From Hygrophila difformis (Eukaryota; Streptophyta; Magnoliopsida; Lamiales; Acanthaceae), in assembly GCA_030278955.1 (NCBI GenBank), contig JAOANR010000008.1:44375301-44439300 (forward strand): DNA of 64,000 nucleotides. Direction: 5' to 3'. Each line of letters starts with the position of its first letter. Position 1 is the stretch's first letter. The translations under genes were made by a program, and so were the position numbers. Below are positions 44,582 to 54,739 of this stretch, one piece after another. The notes under the pieces were generated by a model, which saw nothing but the letters and a program-made list of their open reading frames with translations, did no database searches and was not told the origin of the DNA.

Positions 44582-46399
44582 ATGACCTATGAAGAACTGC
44601 AAGCTCGAAATATAGAATCGGATAAGAAAGAGAAATCATTCTTGGCAAAGACGAGAACGGTTAACATGGTAGAAGCTATTCGGAGAAGTGGTGGATGGAC
44701 AGCGATGCAAATTTCACCTCCAGACTTTTATATCAATCCATTTATGCTTCAACATATACCAGAGAAGGAAAAGGAGTCATTGAGGATTGATTTAGAAGAA
44801 GCATTCTGGAATAAGATGAATAGGTTTTGGGATGATCAAATGATAATTCTGATTAATGATAGGCATCTGCCTAATGAAATCAGACTGGAAAGAGTTTTGG
44901 AAAGAGAAAGGAAGTGCATGGCTGAGTGGAATCAGGAGTGCTACAGAATTATCAATCCAAAAGATCAGACAGGGCTGGAGTTGGATTACTTTGATCCCCA
45001 ACCACTACCAAAATATGTGAAGCGACTCACCAAATATTGCTGCAAACTTAATGAAATCCGAAATGCTAGAGTCTATGATGCTCAGCAGGCACTCCCTGCA
45101 TACATGCCTCCAACATTCCTGAATAAGAAGGGACCCGTTGAACAGAATTTCTTGACAAACCTGGCTCTAGATAGGATTATTGACGCTCGGATCAATTTAA
45201 GGCATGACCTAGAGCCTTATTTCAAGAAAGCTAAACAAGGTCAGGCGGTATGGAAAGATGTCCTTAGAATTATTCAGGAAGCTAGAAATAGCTGGATCAG
45301 GTATATGAATAAATGGTCAAAAGGGGATGATCTAAGGAAAAGGATTCTTAAACCAGGGTTGGTAAGGAAACCTAATGAGGAATTTCCTTTGGAGGAGTTT
45401 GCTGAATTGATGCCAGAACAGCAAGCATGGATTAAGGATGCAGAGAAGAGAGAAGCTGAGAGATCAGGCAAAAACAGAAAGCAGAGATCAGATGCAAAAC
45501 AGACACCACAAAATATAGTAAGGAATATTTTCAGAGAATCAGTTGTTAATGAAGGACTGGAACCTGTAGCGAATTTCAGAAAAGTTTCAGCTCCATCAAT
45601 AACGCCAGCAGATGCAGATCTACTCATTACAGATAGACCTAATAAGATCATGAAGAGATTACCTCCAACTCTCCAACAGGAAGTTCATGGATATGTCCAG
45701 GAGAGGAAGAAAGAATTCATCGAGAAGTATGTCAGGTATGATGCTATGTGCAGGGAAAATGCATACAAGGAGCACAGACCCTACACTGATCAAACACAAG
45801 GAAGAATTCAGCAGGTAATTATTGATGATTGGGATGCATGGAATGAGAAATATCTGAATAGAAAGGGAATGAATATCATGCTGAAGGGATTAGGCAAGAA
45901 CTTCTATATTAAGAAGCACGACTCAGATGAAGACAGTACAGATGATGAGCAAAGAATTGAGAGGATGAGAGTAGTTGATGAGGTTACAACTATTCTGGGA
46001 GAAAAGAATGAGGAAAATGATGAAATCCATCCGATTCTGCAAGAGAGTATGGATTGCTATTATGCAAACAAACGTAAGGCAGATCGTGAATGGGAGGAAC
46101 TCATGAGAACTCAAGACAAGAAAGGTAAAACGAAAGTATCCTCCAAAAAGAGGAAGTCACACAATTTCAGTTCGAGCACTTCAGATGAAGTACCAATAGC
46201 TAAGAAAAGGACTGGGAGGAAGGTGGAGACAGGCAGGTCTGAGAAAGCTAGCCGAATTCTGAAGAAGAGGAAAAATGAAGATGAGCTAACAACCAAAGAA
46301 ATTCTGGATGTGACAAAAGACTTGATGGATGAAGATGTTGAGATTCTACAATCAGCTCAAGAAAAGAAAGAAGTTGTTACCTACAAAAGGAGAGGATAG
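44582..46399 (+). CDS. Second long ORF of element B, N-terminal part
   Basis: This frame of 605 codons starts at ATG 44582 (MTYEELQARNIESDKKEK) and ends at TAG 46397-46399. The protein is charged and mainly helical. Its first ~400 residues include GGWTAMQISPPDFYINPF and WNKMNRFWDDQMIILIND; the last ~120 residues are very Lys/Glu-rich with nuclear-localisation-like clusters (KVSSKKRKSH, RILKKRKNED). I recognise no enzyme motif. It occupies the position after pol where many Athila elements carry an extra or env-like ORF, but I see no signal peptide or membrane anchor. The frame continues directly after the TAG into the next ORF, so the two were probably one protein of about 1390 codons. Confidence 0.7.
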   Translation: MTYEELQARNIESDKKEKSFLAKTRTVNMVEAIRRSGGWTAMQISPPDFYINPFMLQHIPEKEKESLRIDLEEAFWNKMNRFWDDQMIILINDRHLPNEIRLERVLERERKCMAEWNQECYRIINPKDQTGLELDYFDPQPLPKYVKRLTKYCCKLNEIRNARVYDAQQALPAYMPPTFLNKKGPVEQNFLTNLALDRIIDARINLRHDLEPYFKKAKQGQAVWKDVLRIIQEARNSWIRYMNKWSKGDDLRKRILKPGLVRKPNEEFPLEEFAELMPEQQAWIKDAEKREAERSGKNRKQRSDAKQTPQNIVRNIFRESVVNEGLEPVANFRKVSAPSITPADADLLITDRPNKIMKRLPPTLQQEVHGYVQERKKEFIEKYVRYDAMCRENAYKEHRPYTDQTQGRIQQVIIDDWDAWNEKYLNRKGMNIMLKGLGKNFYIKKHDSDEDSTDDEQRIERMRVVDEVTTILGEKNEENDEIHPILQESMDCYYANKRKADREWEELMRTQDKKGKTKVSSKKRKSHNFSSSTSDEVPIAKKRTGRKVETGRSEKASRILKKRKNEDELTTKEILDVTKDLMDEDVEILQSAQEKKEVVTYKRRG

Positions 46400-48754
46400 T
46401 TACCTTCTGAGCAGAAGGAAACCAACCCTGAAGAATTTAAGCAGCAAGGATCTTCTCTTGAGAATGTAGAACAATTGGGAATCATTCCTGAGAAAGAAAA
46501 GCAACAAGAAAAAGAACCTGAAAAGCCAGTTAAAAAGTTCAGGATAAAGATGAAGGCTAGAAAGCCTAAATATGTAGTACCTGACACCAGCTCTGAAGAA
46601 GAAAAAGTCGAACCAACTCTAGGGATAGTTCCCTACACAGAGAGGTTGGAGCTCACTCCTTACACTAATTTGGAAGTGGGGGATATAGATCCAGAGGGCT
46701 GGAGAGCATGTATTGAAGAACATCAACCTGATGAACAAGGATCAACTAGACCAAGCACTGATCTCCAACTGGTTCAGATTGCTGAGAAAGATGATAGAGA
46801 AGGGCAAGATGAAGATCAACAAGCTCAGGTCAACAGGGATTTCATTCAAAGTCAGATTGATTTACAAGGATTTTCAGGAAAAGAAACTGAGCAAGATATA
46901 CCACCAGAACAAGCTGCAGATGAGCAAGAATTTGTGAATCAAATTGAGGAATCAGTGGCAGACATATTTCAGGAACAGACACTGGAAGATTTACAGACTT
47001 TTGAAGATATGAACTTGCATGGAATTACAGTCGGGAACATGACCTACTCTCTGGAAGGGCTGATTAAAAAGTTCAGAAAATTGGCTAGAGAAGGAGGGAA
47101 TGCACGCACCTCAGCAGAACAAGCAAGTGAATATGCAGCTAAACTTGAGTCAGAGTTAGAGGAAATCCAACAACAAATAAATCCTGACCAAGTAATGGAA
47201 CCATCTCCATTAGCAATTCAAGCTTATGAAGAAGAAGTGCAGAGAAATGAAACTCAAGAAGCTCAGCAGAGAAAGTATTTTATGGAAGACACTGTCAGTC
47301 AATATCTCAGAACACAGACGAATGCTGAAAATCAAATGAATCAATGGCTCCTTCCACCTCAAGTCAGGGATGAAGTAGTTCAGAGAGCAATTGTAAGGAT
47401 GAATGATCCTGAATGGGCCGCGGAACAGAAGAAGAGAGTAGAAGAATATTTTGGAGTCCAAGGATTTCTAGATTCAGAATCTACTACTATTCCTCTTCTA
47501 CTAAACGAACCTGTACAGGAAGATCCCACAGAGATCTTAAATCAGCATAGCCTTGAAGTTACTGAGAAGGTAGATACCAGCACGTCATGGATTTATGATT
47601 CAGGTATAGGCAATTCACAACATGATGACACTGATAGAGTTCAAGAAGAACATCCAGAGCCTGACCATGAGCAAAACTCAGAACAAGTTCATGAAGAAAA
47701 CGTGGAACCTGCTCAAGAAGGAGGCCAAACAGAAGAACAAGAAAATGAGAATGCGGGGGATGAGCAAGAAGAAGCACAAGAATCCGAGGGAAATGAATCA
47801 GATACATCTGAAGGATCATCCCCCGGAAAAGATGTCCCAGAATTGCTACCTGCGAGTTATTGGGGAAAGAATAGTCCAAAGGTGAGGTTATCAATCCCTG
47901 ATAGCATTGAAAAGAGGACTGAATTTACAGAAGAAGAAATCAAGGTTAAGTTTAATGGAAGAAAGGAAGCATTGGAAAATTACTTGGGGATGTCCAAAAT
48001 GATTGTTCCGGACAAAGGATTTCATCCCAAGTGGCTGGATCATAAGTGTATCAGCTACTGGAGGAGAATCAATGAATGGGACATTTTCATGAGACACAAT
48101 AACAAATGTGGTTATGTGGAACTGACCAGGGAGTTCTATGCTAACTTTGATGTTGAGGCAGAAACAACATGGATTAGAGGGAAAACAGTGCAAGTCACTG
48201 TAGAAACTCTAAATGATCTGATACAGGCACCTTTGTTAGAACAGCCAGAAGTCAAATCCGAGGTCCTACTGAGGAAGAAAACTCAAGGAAATAAACTTGT
48301 TAATGCTAGAAAAATGGCACTGGGATTTTGTTCAACACACAGAGGAACTGAGCAGAATAAGATCCCTTTGAAGAATTTGAAGCCTGAGTACCTGCCTACA
48401 CTTGATTTCTACTACTCAAAGCTCAGACCTACCACAAATTTTCAAGGACCCTCAGCCGGAACTTTCGAGGGATTTGCATTGTTATGGTCAGGAAGGAAAT
48501 GCAGTGCTGCACACCATGTTCTCAATGTTATTAAGTCAAGAGTTGGAGAAGATGCAGCATTGGCTTATCCGAATTTAATCAGAAGACTTTGTGAGAAACA
48601 AGGAGTCTCAATCACACCATTTTTACCAGAGATCATAAAGATAGATCCTCCTATTCCATTACCAGAAGACACTTTAAGGGGAGAGTTGATTTACCAAATG
48701 CCAGATTTAGAGGAACAAACTTCCGAAGGATCAGATCAAGGTGCCATCTCCTAA
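46400..48754 (+). CDS. Second long ORF of element B, plant-transposon-domain part
   Basis: In frame with the preceding ORF across one TAG, this runs to TAA 48752-48754; no ATG lies near its start, so it needs readthrough or is dead. The first half is acidic and Gln/Glu-rich (EEQENENAGDEQEEAQE), with possible coiled coils. From about 47950 comes a globular domain: CISYWRRINEWDIF, GYVELTREFYANFDVEAETT, WIRGKTVQVTVETLNDLI, LKPEYLPTLDFYYSKLRP, HHVLNVIKSRVGEDAAL and RLCEKQGVSITPF. The pattern (REFYAN, VRGK, N-x-L, then L-C-x-x-x-G-V/I) matches the antisense gene of element C. I associate it with the plant transposon protein domain (PF20167, from memory). Its function is unknown. It lies between the F-box array and the 3' LTR. 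Confidence 0.65.
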   Translation, partial: LPSEQKETNPEEFKQQGSSLENVEQLGIIPEKEKQQEKEPEKPVKKFRIKMKARKPKYVVPDTSSEEEKVEPTLGIVPYTERLELTPYTNLEVGDIDPEGWRACIEEHQPDEQGSTRPSTDLQLVQIAEKDDREGQDEDQQAQVNRDFIQSQIDLQGFSGKETEQDIPPEQAADEQEFVNQIEESVADIFQEQTLEDLQTFEDMNLHGITVGNMTYSLEGLIKKFRKLAREGGNARTSAEQASEYAAKLESELEEIQQQINPDQVMEPSPLAIQAYEEEVQRNETQEAQQRKYFMEDTVSQYLRTQTNAENQMNQWLLPPQVRDEVVQRAIVRMNDPEWAAEQKKRVEEYFGVQGFLDSESTTIPLLLNEPVQEDPTEILNQHSLEVTEKVDTSTSWIYDSGIGNSQHDDTDRVQEEHPEPDHEQNSEQVHEENVEPAQEGGQTEEQENENAGDEQEEAQESEGNESDTSEGSSPGKDVPELLPASYWGKNSPKVRLSIPDSIEKRTEFTEEEIKVKFNGRKEALENYLGMSKMIVPDKGFHPKWLDHKCISYWRRINEWDIFMRHNNKCGYVELTREFYANFDVEAETTWIRGKTVQVTVETLNDLIQAPLLEQPEVKSEVLLRKKTQGNKLVNARKMALGFCSTHRGTEQNKIPLKNLKPEYLPTLDFYYSKLRPTTNFQGPSAGTFEGFALLWSGRKCSAAHHVLNVIKSRVGEDAALAYPNLIRRLCEKQGVSITPFLPEIIKIDPPIPLPEDTLRGELIYQMPDLEEQTSEGSDQGAIS

Positions 48755-49367
48755 GATAAAAAGGGTCTATCTTCCTTCAAAATCAAGATCATATCAGTCA
48801 AAAACCACAACAAAAAGGACAATGACTGTAACTCCATCTCCTGCATTGAATCCTATTCCAGAAGATGAAGAATTTGAGAACACTTCTGCACCATCTCAAC
48901 CTTTGAGACAACCAATGAGGAATACAGTATCTGTGGATGAATCTCAGAATATGAGTACTTCAATCCAAAGTTTTGCACAGTCCATGGAGATGCTAGTGAA
49001 AACTATGTCAGAAGACAAGCATGTTCAGAGAGAAATGGAGCAAAAGAGGATTGAACTTGAGCATGTCAGGATTCAAACTGAGGAGAAACTCAGGAAAGAA
49101 GAGATGGAAAGGCAGGAGAAGATAAGGAAGGAAGAATGGGATAGACAGGAAAGGATGAGAAGGGAAGAGATGGAAAGATTTGAAAGGCTAAGAAGAGAAG
49201 AACTTGAAGAGAGAAGACAGGAACGAGAAAGGGATATGGAACTGAGGAGGCAGGAGCAGTATAACAGTACGAGATTAGTAGACATTCTTGCCAACCTAGT
49301 CTCGGATCTAAAGAAATCTCCATCCATACCACCTAAGGATCCAGACAATGATGCAGGACCATCCTGA
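48741..49367 (+). CDS. Second long ORF of element B, coiled-coil tail
   Basis: This frame overlaps the end of the previous one and has no ATG at its start (the ORF opens at a GTG), so it is probably the original C-terminus moved out of frame by one indel near 48720-48750. It begins with a basic Pro/Ser-rich stretch (SPKIKRVYLPSKSRSYQ). It then forms a long Arg/Glu coiled coil with a 7-8 residue repeat (REEMERFERLRREELEER), ending DNDAGPS. A helical tail after the same type of domain is also seen in the antisense gene of element C. The product is likely oligomeric. Confidence 0.6.
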   Translation: MPSPKIKRVYLPSKSRSYQSKTTTKRTMTVTPSPALNPIPEDEEFENTSAPSQPLRQPMRNTVSVDESQNMSTSIQSFAQSMEMLVKTMSEDKHVQREMEQKRIELEHVRIQTEEKLRKEEMERQEKIRKEEWDRQERMRREEMERFERLRREELEERRQERERDMELRRQEQYNSTRLVDILANLVSDLKKSPSIPPKDPDNDAGPS

Positions 49368-50917
49368 GATCACAGGGGAGTTTTCTGAAACTTTCTTCTT
49401 CTTCTTTTTAATTGCAGTCTCTTTTTCTTTATTTCTTTCCTGTTTCCGTTTGTTCTGATATAACTTAGGATAGATTTAATATGAAGTTGTGTCATAGTAT
49501 TGAATTTCAAGCTAGGATCATAAAAATAATGAAAATAATAATAAACTCAGGGAGGCTAATAAACTGATAAAGGAATAGAAGATGAGTTTAAAAGTGGTTC
49601 CTGTGGAGACATCTACTTTATAGATTTTCACTGCAAGCATGAGCCGCTCTTGAAAACTGTTCTTAGCTGTAAGCTCTGAGATTGATTGATGTCATTACTG
49701 GATAAATAGTTTGAAGGTTTTGTGATGATATTAACCTTAGTGATTTGCATACCATAAACAATAACTGCACAAGGTTAAGAGGATTGATCTAATCTAGCCT
49801 CTCTTGGAAGATGAGTGTGCATATTGAGTAAAAAAAAAAAAAGAAAGAGAAAAAGAGAGCAAGGGAAATTTTNNNNNNNNNNNNNNNNNNNNNNNNNNNN
49901 NNNNNNNNNNNNNNNNNNNNNNNNNNNNNNNNNNNNNNNNNNNNNNNNNNNNNNNNNNNNNNNNNNNNNNNNNNNNNNNNNNNNNNNNNNNNNNNNNNNN
50001 NNNNNNNNNNNNNNNNNNNNNNNNNNNNNNNNNNNNNNNNNNNNNNNNNNNNNNNNNNNNNNNNNNNNNNNNNNNNNNNNNNNNNNNNNNNNNNNNNNNN
50101 NNNNNNNNNNNNNNNNNNNNNNNNNNNNNNNNNNNNNNNNNNNNNNNNNNNNNNNNNNNNNNNNNNNNNNNNNNNNNNNNNNNNNNNNNNNNNNNNNNNN
50201 NNNNNNNNNNNNNNNNNNNNNNNNNNNNNNNNNNNNNNNNNNNNNNNNNNNNNNNNNNNNNNNNNNNNNNNNNNNNNNNNNNNNNNNNNNNNNNNNNNNN
50301 NNNNNNNNNNNNNNNNNNNNNNNNNNNNNNNNNNNNNNNNNNNNNNNNNNNNNNNNNNNNNNNNNNNNNNNNAAAACAGACGTGGTAAAATAATGCGGAT
50401 ATAAGTAGCTGGCACAGCTGCCCCTCTGATTTATGAGTTGAAGAACTTTAAAAGAGCAGAATCAAGGGCAGGGGAGTTGAAGTTTCATCTGCAATGTCAG
50501 GTCATGCGACTCCTCCTAATAATGTGAAACCGAGCTATTGAAAGCCACGGAAGGCCACCCCTTGATATAAAAAAAAAAGAGTGTGTATTTCATTTCAGAA
50601 TACAAGATATGCACATGAGTTGGACAGGATTGAGCGTGAGAAGAGAAATCTGGCTAACTAAGGAGCAGAACAATAATTCACATAAATGCAAATCACTTTT
50701 GTTATTGTTTCCGTGAAATCTGGTGAATTCTAAGTCAGGTATGAAGCATCAATCAGTTGAAAGAGTTGAGCTTGGGATAGTTGGAAAAGAGAAGGTAGTG
50801 ATCCAGTGGAGTCTTACATCAACATTTTAATCTCAGAAGCCACTAATTGGACTTATTCTTAGAAACTTTACAAGTTTCTTACCACTTGAGGACAAGTGTT
50901 TCTAAATGTGAGGATGG
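49368..50917 (+). other. 3' untranslated region of element B with gap
   Basis: Non-coding sequence lies on both sides of a 500-N gap. It ends in a CTAAATGTGAGGATGG tract next to the 3' LTR, whose purine-rich GTGAGGATGG is the probable plus-strand primer. Confidence 0.65.
49873..50372. other. Assembly gap of 500 N
   Basis: Exactly 500 undetermined bases inside element B; its true length is unknown, so the 25.6 kb size is nominal. Confidence 0.99.
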
Positions 50918-53900
50918 TGATGACAGTCTTTTGTGACTGTCATTTGCGTCCAATTTAGTATCTTAATGATGATCTTTTGCTCTTAATTCCATTGATTTTT
51001 GATGAATGATCATAAAGGATTAGAAAAGATGGAAGAAGAATTAAGATTGCAAAGAAGTTGGAAATACATGAAAAATGGCTTGAAATTCTGAGTTTTCTTT
51101 GTAAGTCTCGCACGCAGTGTTTCTATTGAACTGATCCACGCTTTGTTATGCAGAAGGAAGTTAAGCTGGAAAACAGCAGGAAGTGGAAAGGACACAGCGA
51201 GGAGAGAAAAGGAATGGTGCGAGGGCTTGTTTCCGAAATCAGGAAAAGATTTAAGGAAAATGTGCAGATGCTGAAGTCCACGCGATGATGATTGACATCG
51301 CGAGGAAAGGAAGTCTGTGCAAGACAGAAGTTTTATCCATTATGGCGAGAAGCAGATTCCTTGGAGAAACTGTGAGACCTCGCCTCGTCAAGAAAGATGA
51401 TTACATTTCTGAATCTCGCTTTGAAGGAACTGGACAAAGCGAGAGGAGAGCTATTCTGATGCGAGCGGTTATCATCCAAGGCAGAAGCAGTTACAACACC
51501 CATCTATAAATAAGACCCTTGGGGAATCAGCTCAGCAGGCGGGAGATTGAAGAGAATAGCTCGATTTTACTCTCCAGTCCACTTTTTAGAATTTAGTAGG
51601 TAGGTTAGGATTTAATTTTCTCTGCAATTTATTTTGATGTTCTTCAGATTTGTAATTTGTTTTCGTAGAACTGTAATTCAATTTCGCAGTAGATTTCTTT
51701 AAGATTAGTTGTTAGATTAGCTAGAGGATACCCTGGGAGGAGAGTTGCTTTCGGATCGCTTGTTCATCCATCATGACGATCATCATCTAAACTCCGACTC
51801 GTTCGCTCATCTTTGCACTATTCTGATAGCAATCAGATTTCCAGGTGTATTCGTTTTTAATTCTTTGTTATTCGAGATACAAGAAGAATGATCGGTTATC
51901 AGATTGTGAATTTCTTATCTTTCTGGTTTCTATTTTCATTTCGTAATTCTGTTTCAGCAGAGTATAAACCTCAATTTCATCATTCAATCTGAATTTTACA
52001 TCATATCTTTAATTCGATTTTCGAAGATCATAACACTTCCACATTTTTAATGCGCAAATTGTTCGTTCCAATTACGTAAGAAATTTGGATATTGTAACTG
52101 AGTTAGGTATGATCTGGCAGAATTATGAATTTATTCGATTTTCTGTCAATATTATGTTTACAGATGAGAATCATAGGGTTTAATGTTCAGAACTCTAAAA
52201 GGTTCCTAGAGACCCATGCAGTGTTAATCATCGCTTGATAATCTTTGAGAATCAATAGCTTTGAGTTCATGAACTTGTATGCAAAAGATTCTATGTTCAT
52301 AATTTTCTAAACAGAAATTCCAGAAGGTAGTTATGACAGTTATAAATTCTGATCATTTACTTCGAATAAGGATATTCCCTCGCTTCATCCCAAAAGATGA
52401 TGCGAGGAAATATCCAGATAGATCTATTATGATAAAGGCGATTCAAATACTCACGCGATGTCAATCTGACAAAGCGAGAGGATCAATCTATAACAGCAAT
52501 AGACTTGATATCCATTTTATAGGGTACCAATCATTCACTTTTACTTCTTATACGTATATAACCACTATCTATAAGTAGGAATTGAGTACCTTGCCGCATT
52601 CTTACAGAAACTATCTCGAGGCATTCAGTTCTTTGTATAAACAAAATCTGGGGAACATTCTTTGAATATTAGCTCCCTCCATGCTGTACAGACATAGCGT
52701 GCGGAAAATTGGAATGTTCATAGTTTGAAACCCAAAATAGTTACTGCGAGCTATTTTGGACACTTATTTTGCAGAGTTATTTCTCAAATTCTTTTTCTTG
52801 GGAAAGTTATTTCCTAATTCTGTCTAGTTTCCAATGTATATTTTGGAAGCATCCTTGCATTTTGATTAAGAGGATTCAGAACCCTCAACGTCTCTTTATA
52901 CATATAATACTACATATACATATAATATTTTGGGATATTTCCCAGTATATGATGAGTAATCTTACTTCATGATTACAAATTTACAATTCATATGTGCAAT
53001 ACGTATTACTATTTTACACTGGTACGCTGAGAGAGATGATGATATAGGTTTTCTCAATCATTATTTACTCAGGACTGATAAAGAACAAACTTGTTCTTCA
53101 GTTGGGCATTAAGTACCTGTCGTTTAAAAGGGAAAGATGTTTCAAGAACCATCTTTTGTCCTAAAAATTAGTAGAATATCAGGAAGATTAATTTCCGGGG
53201 TTCATGGTATTATAGTTATCACTATATGCTATGAGTAGGAGATTAAACATTTCTCTTCAGTCTACTAATCCTGAGTCAAATCACGGATATTTGGAATTGT
53301 TTACAGAGATTTCTTGAGCTAAATCAGTTATACAAATCTGAGTAGTCTGGATAAGTCAAGGAAGTTGAATAGCAATTTCATCTTGATATACTTACAAGAC
53401 TATTATTCCTTATGAATACTTGCGGGAATTACTCTGAAGAAATAAGTCTTATGGAAACATTGGATGATAGATTTAAATATTAGCTTTTTCATTTTTTTTG
53501 TAGAGGACATCCAATACAGGGTCATAAGATCAGTTTGATCAGGGTAATAAAAAGAACAACTTCAAGTTCAGACGAATATAGTATGATTTAGAAGTGACCT
53601 CGAGTTGTCAAAGGCTTAATCTGAGTCTGAAAGAAAAAGATTAAGTGACAATTCTGAAAGCTTTTATCACAGAAAGAGTCTGACAGATCATTCTGTGATG
53701 ATAGTATTCCATGATTTCAGAGCTTAGAATGTCATGACACTGAATCATAAGTACCTGTCTTGGGAAGTGATTAAAGACATGAAGAATTGATTAAGTTGTG
53801 TAAAGGATTTTTCTATCTCAATGAACTTTCATTATGTTTTAGCCAATGAAGTATGATAATCTCATCATATTCTTATTTCATTTGATTTGGTCTGTAACAT

Positions 53901-54245
53901 CTTAAACACGTGAATAAGACCATAATGTTCTACATCATTTTAATTGTTTTCTTTACTACATTTACAGCTTTAAGCATTTACATTTCAGTAGTATTCTTAG
54001 GTAATCATCATTACAACATCCTTAAATCAAGAATAGAGACAGATTCTAAAGCTAATAATTCTATTAAAACACTTCTATCGTGTAACTCTCTTTTGAACGA
54101 TCCCGACAATTAAAATAAATATTGCAGCTTGATACCGTGCGCTTTCGGTAGGAAAAACTAGGCAAGCTTTTTAACAGCCCTATAGGAATTATAGTGTAAA
54201 GGCTGTCGGGGGGCATTGCATCGGGGTTTTACCTCAAAAGCTTCA
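50918..54245 (+). repeat. 3' LTR of element B
   Basis: The copy has the same nominal length as the 5' LTR (3328 bases). I found about seven substitutions and two compensating single-base indels relative to it, for example a missing T in the CCACTGCGAT segment and GCGAAAAGC to GCGAGAAGC. The 3' end CTTCA is followed by the ATCG target duplication. Confidence 0.95.
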
Positions 54246-54739
54246 ATCGCCCGAGCACTGAAGTCCAGGTAGCGACCACGCACCCAGACTCGAGATAGGT
54301 CGTCGCGCTCCCCAAGACCTCCAATGTTGGCGATGACCTCCATAGCTAGATAACCGGAGGCAATGCCCTCGGGGTGACGTGCGAGTCCGGTCCACTGAAG
54401 ATGCTCCAAAACCGCACTGACCCTGTCGTCATCCACATGATGAGGATACATGCCCCTCTCTGGAACGTAAGCTCTGTTCCGACGAAGCTCGTCGAAATAG
54501 AACTCCTGAGAGGCCATCGTCGCAAACCGATGTCTATCGTGCCGGCGAGGACGCTCCTCGTCAGGGAGACCCCGGAGTCTCGGGCCCCGCTCCTCGCCCT
54601 CCTCAGACTCGCTGTCATCAACATCCGGCATCATCGGAGCGGCAGTGCTAGGGCCGGGCGCATCGCGCCGAGTAGCTCGTCTCTTGGCCCCCGGAGGACA
54701 CATGAGAGACACCAAAACAACCCACAAGAAAAGCAACAT
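54246..54739 (-). pseudogene. Antisense plant-transposon-domain gene, 5' half
   Basis: On the minus strand the frame opens at ATG 54739, one base after a splice acceptor (TTTTGCAG); a second Met follows at 54700 and may be the real start. The N-terminus is basic (GAKRRATRRDAPGPS), followed by an acidic stretch (DVDDSESEEGEE). The domain begins FATMASQEFYFDELRRNRAY and runs through VSAVLEHLQWTGLARHPEG to RVWVRGRYLDFSARAI. There element B's LTR cuts the gene; reading on into the LTR is meaningless. The second half is at 27805-28628. WVRGRYLDFSARAI aligns with WIRGKTVQVTVETLN of element B's second ORF. Confidence 0.65.

Larger units (their letters stand above)
28629..54245 (+). mobile_element. 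Element B: 25.6 kb Athila-lineage retrotransposon carrying F-box genes
   Basis: Two LTRs of 3328 bases bracket a tRNA-Asp primer site, one gag-pol, five F-box units, a second long reading frame and a purine-rich tract. Athila affiliation rests on the tRNA-Asp site, the [10 protein letters not shown] protease motif and the FMDDF RT site. A 4-bp duplication ATCG (28625-28628 and 54246-54249) flanks it, and its removal restores an open frame in the host gene. I found about nine differences between the LTRs, so the insertion is very recent. The interior includes a 500-N gap (49873-50372). Confidence 0.92.

Noticed and set aside
44582..48754. Env-like protein for B's second ORF
   Set aside because: I see no signal peptide, membrane segment or cleavage motif; the only recognisable part is the plant-transposon-type domain.
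28629..54245. Composite of two separate elements with a host F-box cluster between them
   Set aside because: One primer site, one pol, near-identical LTRs, a shared flanking duplication and an in-frame empty site point to one unit. The internal gap means long-read confirmation is still needed.
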